Origin: a virus
Direction: 5' to 3' (one strand)
Virus record (IMG/VR): IMGVR_UViG_3300030115_000006
Coordinates: 1 to 24,370 of that record
Length of the DNA: 24,370 nt
The position numbers and the translations under genes were made by a program. The notes beneath the pieces were generated by a model, which was given only the letters and a program-made list of their open reading frames with translations, was not told the DNA's origin and searched no databases. Position 1 is the first letter of the stretch; the number at the start of each line of letters is the position of its first letter. Shown here in pieces: positions 17,435-24,143 of this stretch.

Positions 17435-17793
17435 GCATGCCACGCAAGCAGCAAAACTTAACACGAATATCTCTTGACGCGATAGCTGAAAAAACAGAGA
17501 GTAACGCCGATCAGTTATCACTACTAGCAACACTCGTAAGTAAGATCGCCGATCAGGTTTCTACGTTAACCGCTTCAGTACAAGTTAATATCACCATGAC
17601 CACAAATACGATAGAACGGCTGGCAAAGTTAGAGGCACGTATCGATAAAACAGAAGCGGTTATGCAAGGAATGCTAGCAACAAAATTGAATCAAGGCTTT
17701 GAATGGAATAAGCAGTATGCCGTGTGGGTAGTCGGTATCATAACCGTTATCCTGAGTGCTTTAATATCTGGCACAGTACACATAGGTAAGTGA
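17431..17793 (+). CDS. XhlA-like coiled-coil membrane protein, lysis-associated
   Basis: The 120-residue protein has an amphipathic, coiled-coil-like N-terminal half (LDAIAEKTESNADQLSLLAT, IERLAKLEARIDKTEAVMQG) and one C-terminal membrane segment (YAVWVVGIITVILSALISG). This is the layout of XhlA, the membrane-bound partner that helps phage or PBSX-type lysis genes work. It lies just before the endolysin candidate. I chose ATG 17431, which overlaps the previous stop as ATGA. An in-frame ATG lies 21 bases upstream inside the fibre gene. Confidence 0.65.
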   Translation: MSMPRKQQNLTRISLDAIAEKTESNADQLSLLATLVSKIADQVSTLTASVQVNITMTTNTIERLAKLEARIDKTEAVMQGMLATKLNQGFEWNKQYAVWVVGIITVILSALISGTVHIGK

Positions 17794-17800
17794 GGACACA

Positions 17801-18814
17801 ATGAGACAAGTACCAAACTTAGTACACATTAGCGAATTTAGTAAAGGCTCCAATGGTGAGCAATTTAACGGGACATGTACCGAGGCCAGCGCGGCCATGA
17901 TCCTAACAGCCGCTAACGGGCTAGCAAATGATTATCAGTCAGTCGTAGATCTGATGATCAGCATACGTGATGTAATGTTTCAGGCTGGTACTGCAAGTGC
18001 AAACGGCGCGGCTACGTTTGCTAACATCGCTAGCGAGTTACGCCGGCGTGGTGCGGATATTGACACACAATGGGATTATCAAGGCGATAGTTTACCGCAA
18101 GATTGGATCGGTTACTTACGCGCTAATGCTGGCATAAAACCGATCATGTTGCAATTAGCCAATGCACAAGCACTTGTAAACGTCTCAGGTACTGACGAGG
18201 ATGTAGGCGTACACTACCACGCATTAACGGTATTAGGTGTGACTGATACGGGCTACATTGTAGGCGATCCTAATAATCCTAATGTCGTTAACGATACCGA
18301 CATATACCCGCTTTGGGCTTTAGAGAATGCGAGCGTATGTGCGTTAATCGCATTGAACGTTAAGGCACAACCACAAGAGGTAACACCTATGGCTACAGTA
18401 GCGACCGTTCCCGATGGTTGGCATGATGACGGTAACGATACCTTAACTGCTCCTAGTGGATGTATCGTGACTGGTGGCTTTCGAGAGTACATCGTAAATC
18501 ATCCCTGGGATGCCGCCGATCAACCGCGTGTAAATGTACAATCGTTTGGAGATACCCGCCGTCAAGATTTTAATTTCAGTGTTTTATATGCGAACGTTGC
18601 CACACATGCGCTATGGTTAGCCGGCGGCAATACTGAAATGCAAAGACGACTAGAAGATAGCTTAACCGCTAATCAACAGATCGTACAATTACAAGCAGAA
18701 CTAGACGCATTGAAAGCGCAAACCGCGCCGATCCCTGTAGCTGATAAACAGGCACAAGAGGCCGCCGCCGCGTTAGCGGTGTTAGTTACCTACATCAAAG
18801 GGGTAGTTAAATGA
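17801..18814 (+). CDS. C39-like cysteine peptidase, candidate endolysin
   Basis: The 337-residue protein has the C39-type papain-like catalytic set in order: GTCTEASAAMIL (Cys26), HYHALTVLGV (His140) and GDPNNP (Asp156), with Gln21 in position for the oxyanion hole. No signal peptide is present, so export would rely on a holin, as for usual endolysins. It lies between XhlA-like and holin-like genes. Residues about 204-250 (GWHDDGNDTLTAPSGCIVTG, then FREYIVNH-PWD) form a second small domain reminiscent of sequences in other Chloroflexota phage lysins, possibly a wall-binding module. The C-terminus (277-320) is a coiled coil. The substrate is inferred to be a cell-wall peptide. GAGG precedes ATG 17801. 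Confidence 0.7.
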   Translation: MRQVPNLVHISEFSKGSNGEQFNGTCTEASAAMILTAANGLANDYQSVVDLMISIRDVMFQAGTASANGAATFANIASELRRRGADIDTQWDYQGDSLPQDWIGYLRANAGIKPIMLQLANAQALVNVSGTDEDVGVHYHALTVLGVTDTGYIVGDPNNPNVVNDTDIYPLWALENASVCALIALNVKAQPQEVTPMATVATVPDGWHDDGNDTLTAPSGCIVTGGFREYIVNHPWDAADQPRVNVQSFGDTRRQDFNFSVLYANVATHALWLAGGNTEMQRRLEDSLTANQQIVQLQAELDALKAQTAPIPVADKQAQEAAAALAVLVTYIKGVVK

Positions 18815-19068
18815 AACCAGGATACTTAACAACAGAATTTTATGTATCGCTGTTAACCTACCTAGTCGCTATAGTCGGCTTGTTTGGCGTACATATCGCT
18901 AATGCCGACGCAAGTATACAAGCTATCGCTAGCGTGGCATCGCTGGTAGTATCAGCAATTACCAGCATGTACTACACACATAGCCGTACATCATTAAAAG
19001 CTAATCTTATTAGCAATATGTCTATGTTGGCAGTTAGCCCAACCCCTACACCACGTCCTGTGGTCTAG
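18811..19068 (+). CDS. Holin-like small membrane protein
   Basis: The 85-residue protein has two hydrophobic segments (YVSLLTYLVAIVGLFGVHIA and IQAIASVASLVVSAITSMYY) joined by a short loop with Asp, and a positively charged tail (YTHSRTSLKAN). This is the class II/III holin layout. The stop of the endolysin candidate overlaps its ATG (ATGA), and AAAGGGG lies upstream. It would make the membrane hole that releases the lysin. It has a Pro-rich C-terminus (SPTPTPRPVV). Confidence 0.75.
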   Translation: MKPGYLTTEFYVSLLTYLVAIVGLFGVHIANADASIQAIASVASLVVSAITSMYYTHSRTSLKANLISNMSMLAVSPTPTPRPVV

Positions 19069-19081
19069 GGAAGGGTACACG

Positions 19082-21088
19082 ATGATCCGTAAGCTTTTAG
19101 CGGCTCTCGCAGTAATGATATTGCTTATTGTTGCTACCGTATATGCAATCAAACCAACATCAGCACAGGCCGCCGCGCCGGTTTCTTACTTTCGTGGTAT
19201 CAATTTGTTTGGAGCGTGGCAAGGCGGGTACGGTGGTACCGATACGTTCGCCACAAATGCTGATCTTGATTACTATCATTCTAAGGGCCTTGACTGGTTT
19301 AGGGTACCGCTCCGTTGGGAAGATTTACAGACCAGTCTAAACGCGCCACTTGATCCTACCTACATCGCTAAAATGGATGCTTTGGTCAAGGCCGCCGGTA
19401 TGCGAGGTCAACATATATCATTTACCGTCATCAATCAAGGCACCTACAACGGTAACAATATTGGTTCATTACAAGTACCAGTAACCGCGTTTGTGGATAT
19501 GTGGTCAAAGCTAGCCACGCATTACCACAATAATACCGCTATCTATGCCTATGATCTCGCTAACGAACCCTGGCACGCGGTAAACTGGCATGCAACAGCA
19601 CAGGCCGCTATCAATGGTATACGCGCTATTGATGCTAGTAAGCCGATCATAGCGGAGCCTCTTGATAACCAGCCTTTTAGATATGACAGTAGCTTTACCG
19701 GCTATAGCGGCGGTAGCATATGGTACGCTGCTCATATTTATGGCGACGTATGCGGTGATCCTAGTGGTTGGGGTCAATATGCAAAGACATATAGTACCGA
19801 TTGCGGATCGCCGGATCTGATGATTAACCGCGTCAAGCCGTTTGTCGATTGGTGCCACGCTACCGGTAATGTATGCGTTGCTAGCGAGTACGGCATACCA
19901 GGGAACTGGATATCAGGTGATGCTAACGGCGTACAATGGGGAACGCCACGCGCCGATCAAAGTCAATACAATAGCATGCTAGATAATCTGTTAACATACT
20001 TAGATGCTAACGGGATATCTGGTAACTATTGGGAAGCCGGCGCGTATGGCGACATTAACAGCGCGTCATCAGTTAACAGTGTAGACGCTCCACAAATAGC
20101 GGTACTCGCTAGTCATCCATCGCATATCACATATAGCTATGCTGATGATTTTAACGCGCCATTTGATGCTACAAAATATTCGACATGCTACCGGTGGGCT
20201 TGTAGCGGCGGGTGGAATGCGGAACTAGAACGCTATACGACTACTCAGATTAGCACCCATGACGGCGTACTTGACCTGAAAGCCGAGCAAAAAGGCATTA
20301 TAGCGCATAACATATCTTATGCGTATCAGTCGGGAATGATCACCACCGCCGATCATTATGCGTACTTGTACGGCGTGACTGAAGTGAGATTCAAAGTTCC
20401 TCACGGTACGGGCTATTGGCCGGCGATCTGGATGTTAGCGGAGAACGGACAATCAACTACAGAATTAGATCTTATGGAGAACATAGGAGATAATGACATT
20501 CATAGTGGTATGCATTGGATAGATAGCGCGGGCAATCATAAGCACTTAGGCACCACCTATACCGTACCTAATCTCTCAAATGACTATCATACTATTAGTG
20601 TGGATTGGCAAGCCGATCATGTGGCCTTTGCTCTTGACGGTGTGGAATACTACCGTGAAACCGATACCACACATATACCCCATACACCTATGTACTTGTT
20701 AGCTAACCTCGCTGTTGGCGGTACGTGGCCTGGCAATCCTACGCCGTCTACTGTATTCCCAGCGAGTTTGCTGATAGACTATATCCACGTCAATACCGCC
20801 ACCGGTACCGTCATCACTGGTACACCTACACCAGTACCTACAAGCACGATAGCACCTACCAATACACCACCATTGCCAACGGTAACACCAACGTTAGTAC
20901 CACCGACTAGCACGCCTTTACCGGTGCCAACAGCGACAATACCACCACCGACTAGTACACCATTGCCAACACCAACGGCAACCATAGCACCTACCAATAC
21001 ACCACCATTGCCTACACCTATTGCATGCGTTACTCAGGTGATAGACTTTGCTAACTATCATGAAACCATCACCATATGCCCTAAGTAA
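19082..21088 (+). CDS. Secreted GH5-GH16 fusion glycoside hydrolase
   Basis: The 668-residue protein has a signal peptide (IRKLLAALAVMILLIVATVY, cut near SAQA-A, residue 31). Residues about 36-340 are a GH5-type TIM-barrel: FRVPLRW (Arg74), DLANEPW (acid/base Glu162), AAHIYGD (His218), ASEYG (nucleophile Glu269) and NYWEAG (Trp317). Residues about 350-570 are a GH16-type beta-jelly roll: YWPAIWM (445-451) and the catalytic ELDLME (Glu461, Asp463, Glu466). Then follow a Pro/Thr-rich linker (about 580-646) and a 20-residue tail with two cysteines. Both catalytic sites look intact. GH5 and GH16 members cut beta-glucan-type polysaccharides, so host capsule, matrix or environmental glucan is the likely target, by inference. 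It is the last gene of the late operon. AGGGAAGGG lies before ATG 19082. Confidence 0.9.
   Translation: MIRKLLAALAVMILLIVATVYAIKPTSAQAAAPVSYFRGINLFGAWQGGYGGTDTFATNADLDYYHSKGLDWFRVPLRWEDLQTSLNAPLDPTYIAKMDALVKAAGMRGQHISFTVINQGTYNGNNIGSLQVPVTAFVDMWSKLATHYHNNTAIYAYDLANEPWHAVNWHATAQAAINGIRAIDASKPIIAEPLDNQPFRYDSSFTGYSGGSIWYAAHIYGDVCGDPSGWGQYAKTYSTDCGSPDLMINRVKPFVDWCHATGNVCVASEYGIPGNWISGDANGVQWGTPRADQSQYNSMLDNLLTYLDANGISGNYWEAGAYGDINSASSVNSVDAPQIAVLASHPSHITYSYADDFNAPFDATKYSTCYRWACSGGWNAELERYTTTQISTHDGVLDLKAEQKGIIAHNISYAYQSGMITTADHYAYLYGVTEVRFKVPHGTGYWPAIWMLAENGQSTTELDLMENIGDNDIHSGMHWIDSAGNHKHLGTTYTVPNLSNDYHTISVDWQADHVAFALDGVEYYRETDTTHIPHTPMYLLANLAVGGTWPGNPTPSTVFPASLLIDYIHVNTATGTVITGTPTPVPTSTIAPTNTPPLPTVTPTLVPPTSTPLPVPTATIPPPTSTPLPTPTATIAPTNTPPLPTPIACVTQVIDFANYHETITICPK
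20818..21030 (+). repeat. Pro/Thr linker repeats in the glycosidase gene
   Basis: The linker DNA is built from short direct repeats. One 29-base unit, ATAGCACCTACCAATACACC and on, occurs exactly at 20849-20877 and 20984-21012. A second unit, CACCGACTAG(C/T)AC, lies near 20901 and 20945. The encoded PTxTPxPTxT linker is the kind seen in Chloroflexota and other secreted hydrolases. Confidence 0.8.
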
Positions 21089-21093
21089 GTACA

Positions 21094-21157
21094 GCCTTTA
21101 GCACGCGCTAAGGCACGATATAAGCACCGCTAATCATCATAGATAGGCGGTGCTTAT
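21094..21157. terminator. Tandem hairpins between convergent genes, probable bidirectional terminator
   Basis: Two hairpins follow the glycosidase stop (21088). The first pairs GCCTTTAGC (21094-21102) with GCTAAGGC (21107-21114), one base bulged, loop ACGC. The second pairs ATAAGCACCGC (21120-21130) with its exact complement (21147-21157) around a 16-base loop. The flanks are AT-rich on both sides but without a long T run, so strength is uncertain. Confidence 0.65.
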
Positions 21158-21185
21158 GCTTTATATTGGAGCGGTCTATATGTAG

Positions 21186-22457
21186 TTATTGATCGGTAGT
21201 ATCAGTCGCCTTAGTCGATGCTAACAGATATTCTTGTACCGTGCTATGCAGTTTATTGCGTTCGTCTAAGGCTTTCAATACAGCCGGCAAAGGACACGCA
21301 TACATCGTGCCGAACTTGTACCCTTGACCCAACGAACGGGCTAAGGTAGTCGCGTCATCTTTAGTACATTGACCATCTGATAAAGCGACTATACCCGCGC
21401 TATTGATCCAACCACCACGCAATGCAACGCCGCTCTTGGTTTCTTTTTTGCCGCTGCTATCCACACGGTATACCGATGTTACCGGCGTGATATCAAGTGC
21501 TGACAGCATCGCCTTATAACCGGTTTCGTTGCCAGTAGTTGATGCTTTAGACGGCTTCTTAGATGCTGCTAATGAACCATCTTGCAAGGCACTAAGGAAC
21601 GTCATCATAACGGCTTTTAGTTCTCCTAATTCGGTAACTATCGCGTTCGTTGATTCATCGCTTTTCGCTTTTACATCGCTAGTAAGCGCGTTCTTAAAAT
21701 CTAATTGCAATTGCTTGATCCGCTGCTCCTCATCCTTCTGTGATTGCGTTACGGCTGGTTTACTCAAAATATTCATAGCTGCTACAAACTGATCCCAAGC
21801 CTCTGTAAAGGGCATATCCTTATTGCCTATCCCTTTGAGGATAATACCGCCGGTACGTTCCTGGTGTTTACGTGCGAACGTGTACCAGTCGGCTAACGGT
21901 TTTTTAGTCACATCATGGATGATATACGCCGTAAATGTTACGAGTAAACCACGTATGATTAACTCAGATACTGTGCCAAAGTGAGGAATAGGCAACAGAT
22001 CAATAGGCGGCGCGTTCTCAGGTATTTTTAAGAATGTGCGAGCAAACACCATTGTAACGGTATAACCGTCAGCAAAGTAGACGAATTTGGCATAAAAGGA
22101 AAACAATCTAGCCTGTTGGGTATCGTTTCGAGTATGCGATAACCGCGCCATTTCACGGGCTAACGGCGCGGCATAATCGGAGATAAGAAACGATAACACA
22201 ATAGCCAAAGCGAGGATACCGGATATCACATCACCACGTAAAGCCGATTGAATGCTAGGATAGGCAAATAGATACATGCCAAAGAATGACATAACCGCCA
22301 TTGTTACTACCGTCACTACACTAATACGTGCTTTATCTTCCTGTAGCGTTACTTCTTTTTCTCCAAAGAATGATCGGCGTACCGTTTCAATAACGCCTAT
22401 ATGCTCACGCTCTACACGCGGTACTATCGCCGCGTCACCTGCCAATATTTCAGACAT
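21186..22457 (-). CDS. Membrane protein with coiled coil, unknown function
   Basis: This 423-residue minus-strand gene is convergent with the late operon and divergent from the HTH gene. The cytoplasmic N-terminus (about 1-42, charged) precedes predicted membrane segments near 45-67, 77-95 and 162-182, plus a weaker one at 123-140. A long charged helical, coiled-coil-like stretch follows (about 235-292), then a soluble C-terminal part (about 310-415; ALRGGWINSAGIVALSDGQC, ARSLGQGYKFG). No enzyme motif is recognised. GGAG lies 9 bases before the ATG. The position apart from the late genes, next to a regulator, suits a lysogenic-conversion or superinfection-exclusion role, but this is a guess. 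Confidence 0.75.
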   Translation of the reverse strand: MSEILAGDAAIVPRVEREHIGVIETVRRSFFGEKEVTLQEDKARISVVTVVTMAVMSFFGMYLFAYPSIQSALRGDVISGILALAIVLSFLISDYAAPLAREMARLSHTRNDTQQARLFSFYAKFVYFADGYTVTMVFARTFLKIPENAPPIDLLPIPHFGTVSELIIRGLLVTFTAYIIHDVTKKPLADWYTFARKHQERTGGIILKGIGNKDMPFTEAWDQFVAAMNILSKPAVTQSQKDEEQRIKQLQLDFKNALTSDVKAKSDESTNAIVTELGELKAVMMTFLSALQDGSLAASKKPSKASTTGNETGYKAMLSALDITPVTSVYRVDSSGKKETKSGVALRGGWINSAGIVALSDGQCTKDDATTLARSLGQGYKFGTMYACPLPAVLKALDERNKLHSTVQEYLLASTKATDTTDQ

Positions 22458-22584
22458 TATTCTAACTCCATTACTATTATTACTGTACTATATGTACTGT
22501 ATGTGTTATACTATACCACAGATACCATATAGCTATCATAGTTAATATAGTTAATATAGGTAGTACAAAAAATAGGAGATACAC
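22458..22584. promoter_or_regulatory. Divergent promoter/operator region
   Basis: This 127-base AT-rich gap lies between the minus-strand membrane gene and the plus-strand HTH gene. An extended -10 (TGTTATACT, 22504-22512) faces the HTH gene; on the minus strand TATAGT (22515-22510) faces the membrane gene. Candidate operators are the TACTGTA direct repeats (22481 and 22495), the GTACTATATGTAC imperfect palindrome (22485-22497) and the exact tandem AGTTAATAT AGTTAATAT (22540-22557). No good -35 is seen. Confidence 0.45.
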
Positions 22585-22791
22585 ATGATCACGTATCGCG
22601 TTAAACAGTTAGCGACTGATCGCAACATCAGCCTAAACGAACTAGCAAAACGAACGGGTATTATGCCAGCAACCATATTACCGATTTGGGCTAATGAGAA
22701 CTCTAATCCGCTTATGGGAACGTTACGCAAAATCGCTATCGCACTAAAAGTCACAGTAGCGGATCTCATTGACGAAAGGGATGGCGAATAA
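22585..22791 (+). CDS. Small Cro/C1-type helix-turn-helix regulator
   Basis: The 68-residue single-domain XRE-family protein has the helix-turn-helix LNELAKRTGIMPATILPIWA (about residues 17-36), followed by the family's ending (PLMGTLRKIAIALKVTVADL). Similar short proteins are frequent in Chloroflexota and other phages. The recognition helix has prolines (MPATILPIW), which is atypical for strong DNA binding. A strong ribosome site (AATAGGAGAT) precedes ATG 22585. It would be the first gene of the operon to 24091 and could control the 127-base divergent region. Its stop overlaps the next start (TAATG). Confidence 0.85.
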   Translation: MITYRVKQLATDRNISLNELAKRTGIMPATILPIWANENSNPLMGTLRKIAIALKVTVADLIDERDGE

Positions 22792-23066
22792 TGGATGAAT
22801 CATACACGCCAACTGAACAGGATCAGAAGGATCTTGCGATGATGGATGATACTACTGACTTCTATAAGATTGCGACAAAAAACTTTGAGGAATTGGTGGA
22901 ATTAGACGCACCAGCCTATATCGTTTCAGTGCTTGATGATTTGCTTGAAGAGGAACGTGCTTTGATAGAACAGGGCATCTATGATATCCAATCACATACC
23001 AAGCTAGTCACGGCCTGGACTAATGCTCAAAACTGGTTAGCAGAACACAGGGGGGGAATAGCATGA
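22791..23066 (+). CDS. Acidic small protein, unknown, paralogue of 23710-23916
   Basis: The 91-residue protein is strongly acidic and helical (YTPTEQDQKDLAMMDDTTDF, APAYIVSVLDDLLEEERALI). Its last part (about residues 34-86) aligns without gaps to the 68-residue product at 23710: 14 of 52 positions are identical, including A-P, LxD, G, H, W and the final H. I know no family for it. The start overlaps the HTH stop, and its stop overlaps the next start (ATGA). Confidence 0.75.
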   Translation: MDESYTPTEQDQKDLAMMDDTTDFYKIATKNFEELVELDAPAYIVSVLDDLLEEERALIEQGIYDIQSHTKLVTAWTNAQNWLAEHRGGIA

Positions 23067-23230
23067 CGTGTTCAAATTGTGGAGCCGTCTGTCATGACGG
23101 GGCTTGTGATATTTGTGGTTGGTCATGCTCATTTTGTGATTGTTGCGGCGGTTATTGGTGCGAATGCACTATAGAGGAATGGTACGACACGAACGGAAGC
23201 CACCATTTCACTTGTATTATTCACGGTTAA
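23063..23230 (+). CDS. Cysteine-rich 55-residue protein with 12 cysteines
   Basis: The short gene starts at ATG 23063, overlapping the previous stop as ATGA, with GGGGGGGAA immediately upstream. It encodes MTCSNCGAVCHDGACDICGW and on. Cysteines are at 3, 6, 10, 15, 18, 22, 25, 27, 28, 33, 35 and 51, plus His11, 47, 48 and 54. The spacing (C-x2-C four times, then CEC) fits a compact zinc- or iron-sulphur-binding fold with two or more metal sites. The stop TAA lies at 23228-23230. No homologue is known to me. Confidence 0.75.
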   Translation: MTCSNCGAVCHDGACDICGWSCSFCDCCGGYWCECTIEEWYDTNGSHHFTCIIHG

Positions 23231-23252
23231 TCAAAAGAGGGAATAGCAGACA

Positions 23253-23717
23253 ATGGATCTAACAAAGTATGAGCTAACAGAAGCAAAGCAAAATTCACAG
23301 ACGTTTGATAGCCGCGATCTCGTATACATTATGGCAGAAGCGGATTATGTATACTTTCGTTACCGCGCAGAATGCGGTAACGATGTATACGCTTATAAAA
23401 TAGAAACCGCTCCAACCGGTGCAACCATCGCCTTTAACATCTGGGATACTGACGTAAGGATACCATACAGTAACATGCCGGCGCGGTGGATAGTTGATGC
23501 AACAGCGAAGCTAAACGAACGTCACTATATCGTTACTTTACGTATGATCCATACCGGTACACGTGTGGATGCAGTGAGACGATACCTACCACGAAAAGAC
23601 GAAACAGAACGCGAGCTAAACGATAGAGTGAAACGTCATGTGTTGTCTTACTGCCAACATCTCAACGTCTTTGGCGGCGTTCCTAGCAATGATATAGAGG
23701 CTACCGATAATGGGTGA
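23253..23717 (+). CDS. Protein of unknown function, 154 residues
   Basis: An AAAGAGGG ribosome site precedes ATG 23253. The protein is mixed alpha/beta, with AEADYVYFRYRAECGNDVYA, RHYIVTLRMIHTGTRVDAVR and a basic helical end (RYLPRKDETERELNDRVKRH). I recognise no family motif. The stop overlaps the next gene's start by 8 bases, and it lies in the same operon as the other small genes. Confidence 0.7.
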   Translation: MDLTKYELTEAKQNSQTFDSRDLVYIMAEADYVYFRYRAECGNDVYAYKIETAPTGATIAFNIWDTDVRIPYSNMPARWIVDATAKLNERHYIVTLRMIHTGTRVDAVRRYLPRKDETERELNDRVKRHVLSYCQHLNVFGGVPSNDIEATDNG

Positions 23718-23916
23718 TAGTTACGCCACGTATGCCAGACGACTAGCAACTAGACTACAAAAAGCAAACGCGCCTAAAGCTGTTATTGAATGCTTAAACG
23801 ATGCCGTTTTACTGAAAGAAGCCGATATCCTACATGGAACGGTAAGTATAAGTATACATATCAATTTGCTCACCATATGCCAAGAGTGTGAAGACTGGAT
23901 ACAAGATCATGCGTGA
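23710..23916 (+). CDS. Small protein, unknown, paralogue of 22791-23066
   Basis: The 68-residue protein starts at ATG 23710 inside the previous gene's last codons. It shares the ungapped 52-residue pattern with the product of 22791-23066 (NAP, LND, ILHG, INLL, EDWIQDH), with Cys replacing some positions of the other. Both may be one small helical fold copied within the operon. Function is not recognised. Confidence 0.7.
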   Translation: MGDSYATYARRLATRLQKANAPKAVIECLNDAVLLKEADILHGTVSISIHINLLTICQECEDWIQDHA

Positions 23917-24091
23917 TATCGTCTTATCTGGCACGTGGGAAGATGATAAGCCTAAACCCTTACGTCCCTGTGACTGGTGCCATAAATACCTATTAGATGC
24001 TACGTTTGACTTTGGCGATAAGCGGATATGTCATGAGTGTTTCGCTTTACATATGGCTACTCGGAGACCGATAGAACAGCCGCTGCGTTAA
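23909..24091 (+). CDS. Small zinc-ribbon-like protein
   Basis: The 60-residue protein has CDWC (C-x2-C), a beta-like FDFGDKRICHEC with a second C-x2-C, and a basic C-terminus (ALHMATRRPIEQPLR). This is a treble-clef or zinc-ribbon-like arrangement. I chose ATG 23909, overlapping the previous stop by 8 bases. A GTG at 23888 in frame would add seven residues, and neither start has a clear ribosome site. It is the last gene before the terminator. Confidence 0.65.
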   Translation: MRDIVLSGTWEDDKPKPLRPCDWCHKYLLDATFDFGDKRICHECFALHMATRRPIEQPLR

Positions 24092-24113
24092 TAACCATAG
24101 AGAGACATACCCT

Positions 24114-24143
24114 ATCGACTGTATAGCCTGTACAGTCGATTTT
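24114..24143 (+). terminator. Rho-independent terminator of the small-gene operon
   Basis: A perfect 10-bp stem, ATCGACTGTA (24114-24123) with TACAGTCGAT (24131-24140), and a 7-base loop (TAGCCTG) are followed by TTTT and AT-rich bases. It lies 22 bases after the last stop codon (24089-24091). Confidence 0.8.

Noticed and set aside
18060-18090. Second TTGACACACAATG string, like that at 3907
   Set aside because: No -10 box at 16-18 bases downstream; it is inside the lysin candidate coding sequence.
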